Source: an uncultured Erysipelotrichaceae bacterium (GTDB lineage Bacteria; Bacillota_I; Bacilli_A; Erysipelotrichales; Erysipelotrichaceae). Taken from it: 42,682 nucleotides of DNA. Each line of letters starts with the position of its first letter. Within the stretch, counting starts at the first letter, position 1. Under the pieces are notes generated by a model that was given only the letters and a program-made list of their open reading frames with translations, made no database searches and was not told the origin of the DNA. This document shows positions 16,384-26,058 of this stretch, piece by piece. The stretch spans positions 1 to 42,682 of the forward strand of contig CAMQRS010000012.1 of the NCBI GenBank assembly GCA_947036815.1. The letters are read 5' to 3'. Made by a program: the position numbers and the translations under genes.

Positions 16384-17730
16384 TTATTCTATGCTTAATC
16401 CTTCTTCTTTAATTACATCAATTACTTCATATACATATTTGTGACAAGTTTCATCTGCATCAGCCTCAACCATTACTCTAATTAAAGGTTCTGTTCCACT
16501 CGTTCTTACTAAGATTCTACCATTATCCCCTAGCATTTCTTTTACTTCATCTACTTTAGCTAATACATTCTCATTGCTCATTGTACTATCTTTATCATGA
16601 ACACGAACATTAACTAATAGCTGTGGATAAATATCTAATCCTTGCTTTAATTGTCCTAATGTTTTTTTTGTATGTGTCATAATTTCTAGTAATTTAAGAG
16701 CACTCAATAATCCATCACCTGTTACTGCATGTTTTTTAAAGATAATATGGCCTGATTGTTCTCCACCAATTGAATAATCATTGTTTTCCATACATTCAAA
16801 TACATATTTATCACCGACAGCAGTTTGTGCAGTGTTTATTCCAGCACGTTCCATTGCTTTATAAAAACCTAAGTTTGCCATAATTGTAGTTACAATTGTA
16901 TTTTTATTTAATTCTCCTCTACTTGCGTAGAAGTTTCCACATGCGTATAAGATGTGATCTCCATCGAATAACTCACCTGTTTCATCAACAGCAATTAATC
17001 GGTCCGCATCTCCATCAAACGCAAATCCTACATCATATTTACCAGTACGCATTAACTCTTGTAAGTCTTCTGGATGTGTAGATCCACAATTTGTGTTGAT
17101 GTTTATTCCATCTGGATTCGAATGAATTACTTTTACTTTAGCACCTAAATCTTTAAGTGTATCTTTTGCACAACTTGTAGCACTCCCATTAGATAAGTCT
17201 AATGCAATATGCATTCCTGTTAAGTCACAATCCACTAAATTTTTAAGCCAGTTTTCATATAAACTTAAAGAATCTTTATAATCAATATACGTACCAATCA
17301 TTTCATTCATCGCATACTCTATTTCAACTTTATCATCCATGTATGCCTCTATTAATTCAATTATTGACTCTTCCATTTTCTTCCCATCACTATTAAATAA
17401 TTTAATTCCATTATCATAGTAAGGATTATGTGAAGCCGAAATCATTACTCCACAGTCAAAATTATCTTTGTTTATTAAATAAGAAATACAAGGTGTTGGA
17501 CAAGTACCTACTACATAAACATTTGCACCTGTGCTTGTTGCACCAGCAATAATTGCTGATTCAAACATATCACTTGATAGTCTTGTGTCTTTTCCAATTG
17601 CGATACGAGCATGACGACCTTCTTTTGAATAATAATTCCCAATATACTTACCAATCTTAACTGCCATATCTACTGTTAGAACGCTATTTGCTTTTCCTCT
17701 AACACCATCTGTTCCAAAATATTTTCCCAT
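16384..17730 (-). CDS. glmM: Phosphoglucosamine mutase GlmM
   Basis: Interconverts glucosamine-6-phosphate and glucosamine-1-phosphate for UDP-GlcNAc and thus peptidoglycan. The 448 residues begin with GKYFGTDGVRGKAN, carry the phosphoserine loop GVMISASHNPYYDNGIKLF (Ser about 102), the Mg-binding GFAFDGDADRLIAVD, the sugar-binding GGEQSGHIIF, and the phosphate-binding RTSGTEPLIRVMVE near the C-terminus. Length and motifs are canonical. It is third in the conserved cdaA-cdaR-glmM operon, 1 nt after cdaR. GlmM is known to bind and inhibit CdaA in other Firmicutes. Confidence 0.97.
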   Translation of the reverse strand: MGKYFGTDGVRGKANSVLTVDMAVKIGKYIGNYYSKEGRHARIAIGKDTRLSSDMFESAIIAGATSTGANVYVVGTCPTPCISYLINKDNFDCGVMISASHNPYYDNGIKLFNSDGKKMEESIIELIEAYMDDKVEIEYAMNEMIGTYIDYKDSLSLYENWLKNLVDCDLTGMHIALDLSNGSATSCAKDTLKDLGAKVKVIHSNPDGININTNCGSTHPEDLQELMRTGKYDVGFAFDGDADRLIAVDETGELFDGDHILYACGNFYASRGELNKNTIVTTIMANLGFYKAMERAGINTAQTAVGDKYVFECMENNDYSIGGEQSGHIIFKKHAVTGDGLLSALKLLEIMTHTKKTLGQLKQGLDIYPQLLVNVRVHDKDSTMSNENVLAKVDEVKEMLGDNGRILVRTSGTEPLIRVMVEADADETCHKYVYEVIDVIKEEGLSIE

Positions 17731-17731
17731 A

Positions 17732-19108
17732 TTATTTCTCCTCTAATTTTATTTGTATTGTATTATTTAATAACGCAAAATGTACGAACTGTACTTTTGG
17801 TACCATTGATAACGGAATAGAATATACTCCCGCTTTATCATATTCAGCTAAATCAATAACAATGTCTAAATCTGTTGCGCTAATAAAATCTATTATATTC
17901 TTACTAGCGTTTACTAATACATCAATCGAATTTTCTTCCACAAAAGAAACGACAAAATTCGAATTTACATTAATAGGTGTTACTTTCACATTCTCTAACG
18001 TAACTTCTTCTGATTTCCCTACTTTTAAAATAATCGATACCTTACTTATACTTCCACTAGTTACCCCTGGAGGTAACATAATTGGCATTGTTATTACTGT
18101 ATCTGTAGTTATTTTATTCACTGGAACTTCTATAACCACTTCTTCAATAGTATCTAGTACTTCTTCTGTTGCATAAATTGTCATCGTTTCATTGTCAAGT
18201 TCATAACTTTCAATCGCATATTCATCACTCATTACACCTGTACTTTTTATAACAATCGGAACTTCTTTACTTGGTTGTGTTACTTCAACCGTAGCACCTA
18301 CAGTCTTGGGTAGTATATCCACGTCAATACGATCACCGCTTTGATCATAGGCAACAAGTGTACATTCTTGAACAAAATCGGCTTTTACTCCGTCTAAATT
18401 TATAAGAGCCTTCACGAACGCAACTTGTGATAGCGTTTCTTCACTAGCTTTCACAATTACTTCAGTTTGTGAAAATACTGGAGTAGATAGCGAATAACTT
18501 TTATCCATCTTATCTGTATTTATATAATCATGACCAATAGTAAACGTATTCGCTAATTTCTTTTTCACACTAACTACTGCTTTACTTGGTTCAATAGTAA
18601 CTTCTACATCATCTGAAAAGTTAACAGGCTGAAAAGTTACTTCATAAGTTCCTTCTCCAAACGACTCTAAGTCTGCTAATACTTGTAACGAAGCCTTTTG
18701 TTGCGATGCAAATTGAACGTCACCGCTCTCACCTCGAACTATAACGTCTACAGTTTCAGGTAATCCCTCTACTTCATATACGCTCTCACTAACATTACTA
18801 ATGACACTGATGCCTTCTAAGCTTATTGATTGCTGCATTTTGGTAGTAAATACACCTGTATTTTCTCCGTTAATTACTAAATATAAAAACAATGCTAGTA
18901 ACACTGCAACTAATCTAGCAAAGCGTTGATTAAATATAATGTAATCAACCCATGTAGACAGTTTTTTAAATCCTCTAACAAATCCATTTTCAATATTTGT
19001 ATAGGTTTTTTTTAATGACTCAGATGTTTCAGCAATAGTTTTTGCCAATTCTAATTTGTTTTCAGAATCTAACGATTTTTTCTCATTACGCCTCTTCATC
19101 ATTTTCAC
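17732..19108 (-). CDS. cdaR: CdaR (YbbR-domain) regulator of diadenylate cyclase
   Basis: A membrane-anchored protein of 458 residues: cytoplasmic basic N-terminus, one transmembrane helix (about 64-84, RLVAVLLALFLYLVINGENT), and about four extracytoplasmic YbbR repeats rich in beta strands (e.g. YEVEGLPETVDVIVRGESGD). In relatives CdaR binds CdaA through its membrane part and modulates c-di-AMP synthesis. The start overlaps the end of cdaA by 23 nt, and the stop is 1 nt before glmM. The N-terminal cytoplasmic segment is longer (about 55 residues) than in B. subtilis, and part of it is charged and probably helical. Confidence 0.92.
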   Translation of the reverse strand: MKMMKRRNEKKSLDSENKLELAKTIAETSESLKKTYTNIENGFVRGFKKLSTWVDYIIFNQRFARLVAVLLALFLYLVINGENTGVFTTKMQQSISLEGISVISNVSESVYEVEGLPETVDVIVRGESGDVQFASQQKASLQVLADLESFGEGTYEVTFQPVNFSDDVEVTIEPSKAVVSVKKKLANTFTIGHDYINTDKMDKSYSLSTPVFSQTEVIVKASEETLSQVAFVKALINLDGVKADFVQECTLVAYDQSGDRIDVDILPKTVGATVEVTQPSKEVPIVIKSTGVMSDEYAIESYELDNETMTIYATEEVLDTIEEVVIEVPVNKITTDTVITMPIMLPPGVTSGSISKVSIILKVGKSEEVTLENVKVTPINVNSNFVVSFVEENSIDVLVNASKNIIDFISATDLDIVIDLAEYDKAGVYSIPLSMVPKVQFVHFALLNNTIQIKLEEK

Positions 19109-20051
19109 CTCGTTTCACATTCTTTTTCACATTAAAAGCGACTACTTCACTTGCATTGATTCGATCATCAACTTTTGCTTGTTTCCCTTTTGCTTGTTTT
19201 TTAGATTTACGACTTGAAAAGTTCATTTTCAATCTGTGCTCTGTTTTATGTTCTTTTCCGTCTTTTTTTTCTTCTGTTTCAATTAAACAGATAGAATTCG
19301 ATAAGTATTCTTTAAGTTCACCTATGTTTAGGGTGGTTAGTAACCCTCCACGAGCGATAGAAATTTTCCCACTCTCCTCAGATATTACAATAGTAATACA
19401 ATCACTTATTTCACTAATTCCTACACTTGCTCTATGACGAGCTCCATAACTTGATGGAAAATCTTTTATCGTAGGTGGGAAATAAGCACTCGCACATGCG
19501 ATTCGATCTCCTTGTATAATTACCGCACCATCATGCAACGGTGTTCCATACTGAAAGATAGACCCTAATATTTCACTAGAAACAACGGAATTTAATGCCG
19601 TTCCTGTTTTAATAAAATCACTCAAAGATTGATTTTGTTCAATAGAAATAATAGCTCCGGTTTTTGCCTTAGACAAAGCCTCACTCGCTTTCACTAGTTC
19701 TTCAACAACAAATTCTTTTTCATTATTTGTAAGTGCAGCCATTCTAGAGAATACCGTAGTTTTACCAAGTTTCTCCAACAATGATCTTATTTCTGGTTGG
19801 AATATAATGAATACTGCTAGCACCCCCCAATTTAAAAATTGCGAAGTGAAATACTCAATTGTTTTTAGTCCAATAATTTGAGCTAATCCATTCAATATAA
19901 ATATAAATAATATTCCTTTAAAAATTTGAATTGTTCGTGTATTATTTTCTACTATTTTCAAGCAAAAATAAATAGTTAGTGCAACAAGCCCAACGTCTAA
20001 AATAAATACTATTACTTGATATAGGTTACTTAATGTTAGATAATTTATCAT
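19086..20051 (-). CDS. cdaA: Diadenylate cyclase CdaA
   Basis: Makes c-di-AMP from two ATP. The 321 residues have three N-terminal transmembrane helices (about 10-31, 40-60, 70-85) and the DAC domain with YGTPLHDGAVII (DGA at 174-176) and SYGARHRASVGISE (RHR at 205-207), both intact. Residues after about 265 form an extra tail very rich in Lys, beyond the usual ~273-residue length, of unknown role. It is first in the cdaA-cdaR-glmM operon. SD AAGGGGTG precedes the ATG, and TATAAT lies about 35 nt upstream, in the 48-nt gap after the HAD gene. Confidence 0.96.
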   Translation of the reverse strand: MINYLTLSNLYQVIVFILDVGLVALTIYFCLKIVENNTRTIQIFKGILFIFILNGLAQIIGLKTIEYFTSQFLNWGVLAVFIIFQPEIRSLLEKLGKTTVFSRMAALTNNEKEFVVEELVKASEALSKAKTGAIISIEQNQSLSDFIKTGTALNSVVSSEILGSIFQYGTPLHDGAVIIQGDRIACASAYFPPTIKDFPSSYGARHRASVGISEISDCITIVISEESGKISIARGGLLTTLNIGELKEYLSNSICLIETEEKKDGKEHKTEHRLKMNFSSRKSKKQAKGKQAKVDDRINASEVVAFNVKKNVKRGENDEEA

Positions 20052-20099
20052 AAAATAACACCCCTTCCTGATTGTATTATATCATATGCCTTACCTTTT

Positions 20100-20864
20100 T
20101 TATTTTAATAATTCCTTTAAATAGCCAGCAACATCATCACAAACCATGGTACCCTCTTTTTTTAATTCATCAAACCCGTGTGTAAGGGTGCATCCTTGAA
20201 AAGCATCTAACATCGATGCATCATTCAACGCATCTCCCATTACATATATATCTTCCTTATTATACCCAAAATACTCTTGAATAAAACGAACACCTGTTGC
20301 TTTACTTACTTGATATGGTACAACATCTACACAATTTACATTTGGATACGCTTCTACTTTACCTTTATATATAGTGTTTATATGTCCTGCTATTTGCTTA
20401 GCATATTCATCATCATTTACTGATATCACAATTTGACACACTTTTTTCTTTTCTAATATCTCTTCAATCGTATGTTCACTACTATAGTCTCCATATTTGA
20501 AATCATCGTTAGTATCATTAACGACATATCTAGCACGATAATATCCATCATTCAACACAAAGCAATTTACATCCATCTGCTTAATTTCTTCCATCAATTC
20601 CAACGATACTTCAAAATTGATTTCAAATGATTTTAATAAATTTTTATTCCCATCATAAATGACTCCTCCGTTATTACAAACTAAAAAGTCTAATTCATAT
20701 CCAAAAGTTGAAATTTCTGAAAACATTGATTCGCTACTTCTACCAGTAACAATACCAAAGTGATTCCCTTCCTCTTTCCATTTTTTTAATTTTTCTATAT
20801 TCTCTAATGAAACTTTGCCATCAATTTTAATGGTTCCATCATAGTCACTTGCAAATATTTTCAT
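20100..20864 (-). CDS. Cof-type HAD-IIB phosphatase
   Basis: A HAD hydrolase of 254 residues with motif I ASDYDGTI (nucleophile Asp9), motif II VTGRSSE, motif III Lys in YQVSKATGVRF and motif IV MGDALNDASMLDAF. The C2B cap places it in the Cof/YidA group, which dephosphorylate sugar phosphates, flavin mononucleotide or pyridoxal phosphate; the exact substrate cannot be inferred. A start 18 codons upstream is possible, but an SD (GTGAGGT) directly precedes MKIFASDYDGT, so I use 20864. It is separated from cdaA by 48 nt and has the asnB terminator upstream. Confidence 0.9.
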   Translation of the reverse strand: MKIFASDYDGTIKIDGKVSLENIEKLKKWKEEGNHFGIVTGRSSESMFSEISTFGYELDFLVCNNGGVIYDGNKNLLKSFEINFEVSLELMEEIKQMDVNCFVLNDGYYRARYVVNDTNDDFKYGDYSSEHTIEEILEKKKVCQIVISVNDDEYAKQIAGHINTIYKGKVEAYPNVNCVDVVPYQVSKATGVRFIQEYFGYNKEDIYVMGDALNDASMLDAFQGCTLTHGFDELKKEGTMVCDDVAGYLKELLK

Positions 20865-20933
20865 AGTTACCTCACGTTCACCCCTTATTATACAAAACAT
20901 CTCTGGAAAGATAAACAAAAAAACACTGTTTCC

Positions 20934-20967
20934 ACAAAAAAAACTAACAAAATTAATTGTTAGTTTT
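20934..20967 (-). terminator. Rho-independent terminator of asnB
   Basis: AAAACTAACAA (20940-20950) pairs with TTGTTAGTTTT (20957-20967), with the asnB TAA stop starting in the loop and a U-run on the minus strand after the stem. Confidence 0.9.
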
Positions 20968-22770
20968 CATAAGTTGTATTTTGTGATTCTCAAAAAAGTA
21001 ATGCATTTGAATAAAATACGCTAGTATTTGTGGGCCTTTCATTAGTTGTCCATACCATGGTGTTTCTACATGATCCACATTTTGAATTAGTTTTTCTACT
21101 TTTTCTACATCTAATATTTGACTCAATAAACAATCAGTAATCAATATTTCTCTTAGTTTATTTACTACTTTATTCGTATATTCTGGATGATGACTTTTTG
21201 GATAAGGACTTTTCTTACGTTTCGCTATCTCTTCTGGTAATTCATCTTTAAACGCTTCTCTTAAAATACCTTTTTCTCTACCATTCAATGATTTATAGCG
21301 CCAAGGCATATTAAACGCATACTCTACCAAACGATAATCTAAAAACGGTACTCGTACCTCAAGGGCGTGATGCATCGTCATTCTATCTTTTCTTTCTAAT
21401 AAGGTTTGCATAAAGTATCTCATATTCAAGTAAAACATTTCTCTCATTCTTCTATCTTTCGCACTATCAGTGTCTAAAAACGGTACATCTTTGATACATG
21501 TATAGTATTTTTGATCAATATAGTTTTGAGGCATACTCAACAATCCATCTTTTACACAAGATAATCGTATATTAATATCACTTGTCCATGGGAATGTATC
21601 ACGATATAACACATTATCATTATAATACCATGGGTATCCTCCAAATATTTCATCTGCTCCTTCACCACTTAATGCAACGCTTTTATATTGCTTCACTTGT
21701 TTGGCAAACCAAAGCAAGCTAGAATCAACTTCAGCCATTCCTGGCAAATCCTTAGCGATAGTTGCATTGTATAACTCATCAACTATTTCAGCTTGTGAAA
21801 CAACAAATTGCGTATGCTTAGAATGGATTGCTTCTGACATCATCTCAATAAAATCATTGTCTCTATTTGGTTGGAATACACTTTTTGTAAAGTAGTCTTC
21901 ATTTCCTTCATATTCAACTGAGAATGTTTCTAAATTTTTATATTTATCTGCTGCTATTTTACTTAAGATACTCGAATCTAATCCTCCAGATAAGAAACTA
22001 CATATTCCTACATCACTTTCCAATTGATCGTTTGTACATTCTACAATTAGGTCATGTACCTTTTTCGTTGTTTGTTGTAAATTATCAGGATGTTTCGTTG
22101 CTTTTAAACACCAATACGTTTGTATATCCATGCCTTTATCATTGATGATTGCATATTCTCCTGGTTTAATTTCATAAATATCTCGAATGGCACAATCTCC
22201 TTGTTCTCTAGCAGGTCCGATTAAAAGCAATTGCTTTAATCCTTCCATATCCATCACTGGCTCCACACTAGGGTGAGCCAATAATGTCTTAATCTCACTA
22301 GCAAACAGGAAGTAATCTTTCACTTTAGAATAGAATAATGGTTTTACACCCAATCTATCTCTTGCGATGAATAACGTATTATCTTTTGTATTCCATACCG
22401 CAAATGCAAATATTCCATTAATTTTATCTAATATTTTTTCTTTGAATTGTACATACCCTTTTAATAACACTTCACTATCACATGAAGTTTCAAATGTATA
22501 TCCAAGACTAATTAATTCATCCTTTAATGATTGAAATCCATATAATTCTCCATTGTAACTCAATACATAGTTTTGGTAATACATTGGTTGTTTCCCTTTT
22601 TCAGGATCCATAATACTTAATCTCGCATGCATTAAACTAACATGCATATCGATGAAGCATCCTTGTGCATCAGGTCCACGATGCAACATTGTTGCTCGCA
22701 TCTCCTCTATCACACTTCTTTCTTCAACTATATTCTTTTTATAATTCACTATTCCGGCAATACCACACAT
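20953..22770 (-). CDS. asnB: Asparagine synthase (glutamine-hydrolysing)
   Basis: Converts aspartate, glutamine and ATP to asparagine. The 605 residues start MCGIAGIVNYKK, giving the N-terminal nucleophile Cys of the class II glutaminase domain. Glutaminase motifs include LMHARLSIMD and SYNGELYGF. The synthetase domain has the pyrophosphate loop SFLSGGLDSSILS near residue 260 and SGEGADEIFGGY. The C-terminal VPFLDYRLVEYAF and REAFKDELPEEIAKRKKSP are typical. It stands alone with its own terminator, consistent with independent regulation; no T-box is evident in the short upstream region. Confidence 0.96.
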   Translation of the reverse strand: MCGIAGIVNYKKNIVEERSVIEEMRATMLHRGPDAQGCFIDMHVSLMHARLSIMDPEKGKQPMYYQNYVLSYNGELYGFQSLKDELISLGYTFETSCDSEVLLKGYVQFKEKILDKINGIFAFAVWNTKDNTLFIARDRLGVKPLFYSKVKDYFLFASEIKTLLAHPSVEPVMDMEGLKQLLLIGPAREQGDCAIRDIYEIKPGEYAIINDKGMDIQTYWCLKATKHPDNLQQTTKKVHDLIVECTNDQLESDVGICSFLSGGLDSSILSKIAADKYKNLETFSVEYEGNEDYFTKSVFQPNRDNDFIEMMSEAIHSKHTQFVVSQAEIVDELYNATIAKDLPGMAEVDSSLLWFAKQVKQYKSVALSGEGADEIFGGYPWYYNDNVLYRDTFPWTSDINIRLSCVKDGLLSMPQNYIDQKYYTCIKDVPFLDTDSAKDRRMREMFYLNMRYFMQTLLERKDRMTMHHALEVRVPFLDYRLVEYAFNMPWRYKSLNGREKGILREAFKDELPEEIAKRKKSPYPKSHHPEYTNKVVNKLREILITDCLLSQILDVEKVEKLIQNVDHVETPWYGQLMKGPQILAYFIQMHYFFENHKIQLMKTNN

Positions 22771-22868
22771 AAATTACCTCCATGTACTACCATATGCGAA
22801 TGCCTAGTTAATGTGACAAAAAAGCATCATTACTTGTTTGGAAATGATACTCTAATTTCGTTTATTTC

Positions 22869-23117
22869 TTATCTTTTGATTAACCCACTTGCTACTTCAT
22901 AATTGCTTTTTTTAACATAAAATACATATTGATACATCAAATCAATATGTTGATTCGTATCTTTTATTTTCTTTTTAGTAAAGATAAAGGACTTTCTTCT
23001 ACTAATACACCTAATTTTATAGTGTATTTGATTAGCATTTAATATCTTTCGTATCTCTGCTTGTTTTGCACCAGAGAATGTGACGCATAATTCTTTTTGA
23101 TTAAATATAGTAATCAT
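22869..23117 (-). CDS. Small conserved hypothetical protein
   Basis: An 82-residue soluble protein beginning MITIFNQKELCVTFSGAKQA. The pattern resembles small Clostridia/Erysipelotrichia proteins of unknown function: an initial beta strand IFNQKEL, then a helix-strand unit AEIRKILNANQIHYKIRC, a Lys/Ser-rich stretch, and a closing YVFYVKKSNYEVASGL. The fold suggested is a small alpha/beta domain of the type in DUF2007 signal-transducing proteins. SD GGAGGTAA lies 4 nt before the ATG. It is flanked by asnB and the wHTH gene; no operon partner is evident. Confidence 0.65.
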   Translation of the reverse strand: MITIFNQKELCVTFSGAKQAEIRKILNANQIHYKIRCISRRKSFIFTKKKIKDTNQHIDLMYQYVFYVKKSNYEVASGLIKR

Positions 23118-23248
23118 AAATTACCTCCGTTCATTATGTAATGCAATCGTCCCTTTCCAAATTCAAATCTAATGAATTTGAATAATCAAAAAAAAAAGAG
23201 ATGAGTACACCTAGTATGTGCAATCCCCCTTAGTTTATTATAGTTCTA

Positions 23249-23428
23249 TTATTCTGCAGCTTCCCATTTACAACGTACAGGAGAAACGATTGCTCCTTCA
23301 GCCTTTAATGCTTTCATTGCTTTATCGACCTCTTTACGCTCAACTCCACTAAGTTCAGCTATTTTACCTGCATTCAGTGGTTCTCCTGCTTGCTTCATTG
23401 CAGTTAATACTTTTTCTTTATTTTCCAT
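23249..23428 (-). CDS. Small winged-helix DNA-binding-like protein
   Basis: A 59-residue protein, [20 protein letters not shown] to CKWEAAE, resembling half of an ArsR/MarR-like winged helix: first helix [31 protein letters not shown], and a wing [13 protein letters not shown]. Similar stand-alone ~60-aa proteins are widespread in anaerobic Firmicutes and archaea, with unknown targets. SD GGGAGG sits 9 nt before the ATG. No partner gene is obvious. Confidence 0.75.
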   Translation of the reverse strand: MENKEKVLTAMKQAGEPLNAGKIAELSGVERKEVDKAMKALKAEGAIVSPVRCKWEAAE

Positions 23429-23560
23429 ATTCGTATCCTCCCGTTATTATTATACTCTTATATATATTTCTTAATCAAACGTTTTGCTCATTAATATCCT
23501 AAGTCATCCAACACTTCAATTAAGACCATCATAATCCCTTATTGTATGTTCTAGATACAA

Positions 23561-23593
23561 CAAAAGCCCCACCAAGTGTATTCACTAGTGGGA
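23561..23593 (-). terminator. Probable terminator downstream of the DUF368 gene
   Basis: On the minus strand CCCACTAGTG pairs with CACTTGGTGGG (one bulge, one G-T pair) around AATA, followed by GCTTTTGTTG. It lies about 130 nt past the DUF368 stop. The U-tract is short. Confidence 0.6.
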
Positions 23594-23720
23594 CTTCTAT
23601 TGATTTATAAGTACTGTCTGCTCCTTTTCAGGTTAAGGTAGTACTTGTATAGTCACATAAAGATATTAAAAGAGAATCTTCCTAATATAACTTTATGTTT
23701 AAGCATCATAATTACTTATT

Positions 23721-24557
23721 CTACGCTATTTTTTCTAATAATAAGACAATAATTCCACCAAATACTAACGCAATAGCGCAAGTAATAATCATAAACATAT
23801 CATAAGTTACATTCAATGGAATTAAAACTACACTACTAGCAACAACTAATCCAAGAATTAGATTCATCGTTGTTCCATGATTTGCTTTTAAGAAATATCC
23901 AGTAATTTTAGAACTAATTGCGATACCTGCTAAAATCCCAACTCCCATAAACATTAGTGGTACTACCACATTCAATTCAAAACTAGTTAAGTTAGCAACT
24001 AATGATTTAAATAAATAGTATTTACCTATAATTAATAAAATCATACTACCACTTACTCCAGGTATAAACATTGCACCACCTGCAATCAATCCTAAGCATA
24101 CCATTAATAAAAGGTATGGTGCTGTAATACTAGGGAATTCACTTACTACTAGATCCCCTTGTTCAGGTGCAAAGAATGCAATACCAAAAATAATTAAACA
24201 TCCTACCGCAAAAGGAATTATCGCAAATTTATCTTCTTTCATTTCTTTTTTCTTTAATGAAGGAATTGAAAATGCTACCATTCCAACAAAACAAAATAAG
24301 GTTTGTGTAGGATAATCTACAAATAACACTTCTAATAAATTAGCAAATACAACTAACCCAATTAAGGCTCCTATTGCTAATACTAATAAAAACGTGATAT
24401 CCTGTTTTAAATTTTTATTGCCTTTAGTGAAAAGTCCACTAATCGCATCCATTACTCTATTAAACAATCCTAGTACAACCATCATGGTTCCACCACTTAC
24501 TCCAGGTATAATATTAGCCAAACCTACGGCTATACCACCAATTAATACTTTAATCAT
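23721..24557 (-). CDS. DUF368 membrane protein (undecaprenyl-phosphate translocase PopT family)
   Basis: A polytopic protein of 278 residues with about eight transmembrane segments and the duplicated DUF368 signature: GLANIIPGVSGGTMMVVLG near the N-terminus and AGGAMFIPGVSGSMILLIIG in the second half. DUF368 proteins have been shown in other bacteria to recycle undecaprenyl phosphate across the membrane, the lipid carrier for peptidoglycan and teichoic acids. Length is at the short end of the family. It is probably monocistronic, with a terminator at 23561-23593, and diverges from the plus-strand regulator cassette on its upstream side. Confidence 0.88.
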   Translation of the reverse strand: MIKVLIGGIAVGLANIIPGVSGGTMMVVLGLFNRVMDAISGLFTKGNKNLKQDITFLLVLAIGALIGLVVFANLLEVLFVDYPTQTLFCFVGMVAFSIPSLKKKEMKEDKFAIIPFAVGCLIIFGIAFFAPEQGDLVVSEFPSITAPYLLLMVCLGLIAGGAMFIPGVSGSMILLIIGKYYLFKSLVANLTSFELNVVVPLMFMGVGILAGIAISSKITGYFLKANHGTTMNLILGLVVASSVVLIPLNVTYDMFMIITCAIALVFGGIIVLLLEKIA

Positions 24558-24755
24558 TAGATTACCTCCATGTACATACTTTATTAAGTATAACTAAACA
24601 CGATTTTTTTAACAACCTTTTTATTCGATTTTAAGCAATTTACAATTATCTATGTTTCTTTTATTTCAGTTCTATGTTATTCATAGAAAAGCACCTATAA
24701 TTATGATATAAAACCATTCATAACTCTTACAAAAACCATATCATCGTATAAAATA

Positions 24756-24764
24756 TGGTACAAT
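24756..24764 (+). promoter_or_regulatory. Extended -10 promoter for the regulator cassette
   Basis: The sequence TGGTACAAT fits an extended -10 element (TGN followed by TACAAT, one mismatch to TATAAT). No good -35 lies 17 bp upstream. The transcript would carry an ~70-nt leader before the first regulator. Confidence 0.5.
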
Positions 24765-24843
24765 GACCTTATCAAATTAAATCAACATTTAATAAACAAT
24801 TATATTTAAAAAGAAAGGTGCACTTAGTGTGTAGGGTGAACAT

Positions 24844-26058
24844 ATGAATCATTTCAACAATAAATTTATAGGGATATGCTTAAAAAACTACAGAAATACA
24901 ATAGGACTAAACCAAGATGTATTCGTATCAGATATATGTACTCTATATACATTATCTAGAATCGAGAGAGGACTAACTGAATATTCCTTTACTCTCTTAA
25001 AATTACTGAACCATTATCAGATGCATTTAAATTATTTATTTGATTTCACAATACTAGAAATCGAATATAAAAACCTATTAGAACAAATCACCTATGGAAA
25101 CTCGAAGGAAATAGAAGCCTGTGTGTTAAAGATTTTAGAAATAACCAACGCTAATAAATCACATTTGATAATGTATCAATATCACAAATATGCTTGTCAC
25201 TTAAAGGCTCACTTTATAGACAATAAAGCTATCATCTTTGATAAACATACATTTAATACAATGTGTTTTTTATCGAATGAAATGTATATCGTACATTTTC
25301 ATATTACTTTAGAGAATGCATTTAAACATGCATCAGTTATGCATTTTAAACCGTTGTATCTGTTAATGTATCGTGACGATGTGCACCATATTATGATAGA
25401 TATCTACTCTTGTTTATATTACCAAAGTCAAGAATTGTTTCTACAATCACATGACATTAGTTCATTTCATAAATTAGATATAAACGATAACTCATATCAT
25501 TTACATCATGTACGATATAGAATTATAGATGCGATTTCATATGCTACTTATGAACCCGCACGTTCCATATGTGAATTCAATGAAATCATAGAGGATGTTA
25601 CTACTTACAAGCAAGATGAAATGTATACGTTCCTATGTTATTTGGGTCAAGTAGCAACTTATATAAAAATCAAAAAATATGAAGAAGCACTTAGCGTCAT
25701 TCTAAATCATTTAATTCACTTTCACGAACTAAAAGCATATGTATACCCATATGGAGTGTTATTAACTATGATATTAGACGTTGAGATGGACGAGCGTTTA
25801 TTAGAAAAAACAGACCACAAATTAATCACACGAATTCAAAGTTTATATGTACAGCATAACCGCCCTATTTCAACACCGAGTAAATTTGGATATTTAAATG
25901 GTAAAGTATTATTTTTATGTAAATACTTTAACGAAAATAGCTCACTAATATTATTACTTTATGCATATGCAAGAATTTTAAATCGTAAAACAAAACTCAA
26001 AAGACAATATGTTAGATTTGAGCTCACAATAAAAGATGTGATTAGGAGATCATTATGA
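24844..26058 (+). CDS. XRE-type HTH/TPR-like regulator, probable RRNPP peptide receptor
   Basis: A 404-residue protein. Residues ~8-66 form an XRE helix-turn-helix: LKNYRNTIGLNQDVF, then CTLYTLSRIERGLTEYSF as the recognition helix and LLKLLNHYQMHLNYLFD. The remainder is all-helical with degenerate TPR-like pairs (e.g. YTFLCYLGQVATYIKIKKYE followed by EALSVILNHLI). HTH plus TPR at this length is the plan of RRNPP regulators (PlcR, NprR, Rgg, ComR), which bind an imported signalling peptide and switch target promoters. SD AGGGTG precedes the ATG. The stop overlaps the next ATG (ATGA). It is plus-strand among minus-strand neighbours and shares a transcript direction with a small peptide gene. 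Identification is by architecture, not close similarity. Confidence 0.72.
   Translation: MNHFNNKFIGICLKNYRNTIGLNQDVFVSDICTLYTLSRIERGLTEYSFTLLKLLNHYQMHLNYLFDFTILEIEYKNLLEQITYGNSKEIEACVLKILEITNANKSHLIMYQYHKYACHLKAHFIDNKAIIFDKHTFNTMCFLSNEMYIVHFHITLENAFKHASVMHFKPLYLLMYRDDVHHIMIDIYSCLYYQSQELFLQSHDISSFHKLDINDNSYHLHHVRYRIIDAISYATYEPARSICEFNEIIEDVTTYKQDEMYTFLCYLGQVATYIKIKKYEEALSVILNHLIHFHELKAYVYPYGVLLTMILDVEMDERLLEKTDHKLITRIQSLYVQHNRPISTPSKFGYLNGKVLFLCKYFNENSSLILLLYAYARILNRKTKLKRQYVRFELTIKDVIRRSL

Noticed and set aside
22771-22868. T-box or riboswitch upstream of asnB
   Set aside because: The stretch before the asnB ATG is under 100 bp with no specifier stem, T-box consensus or terminator hairpin that I can find.
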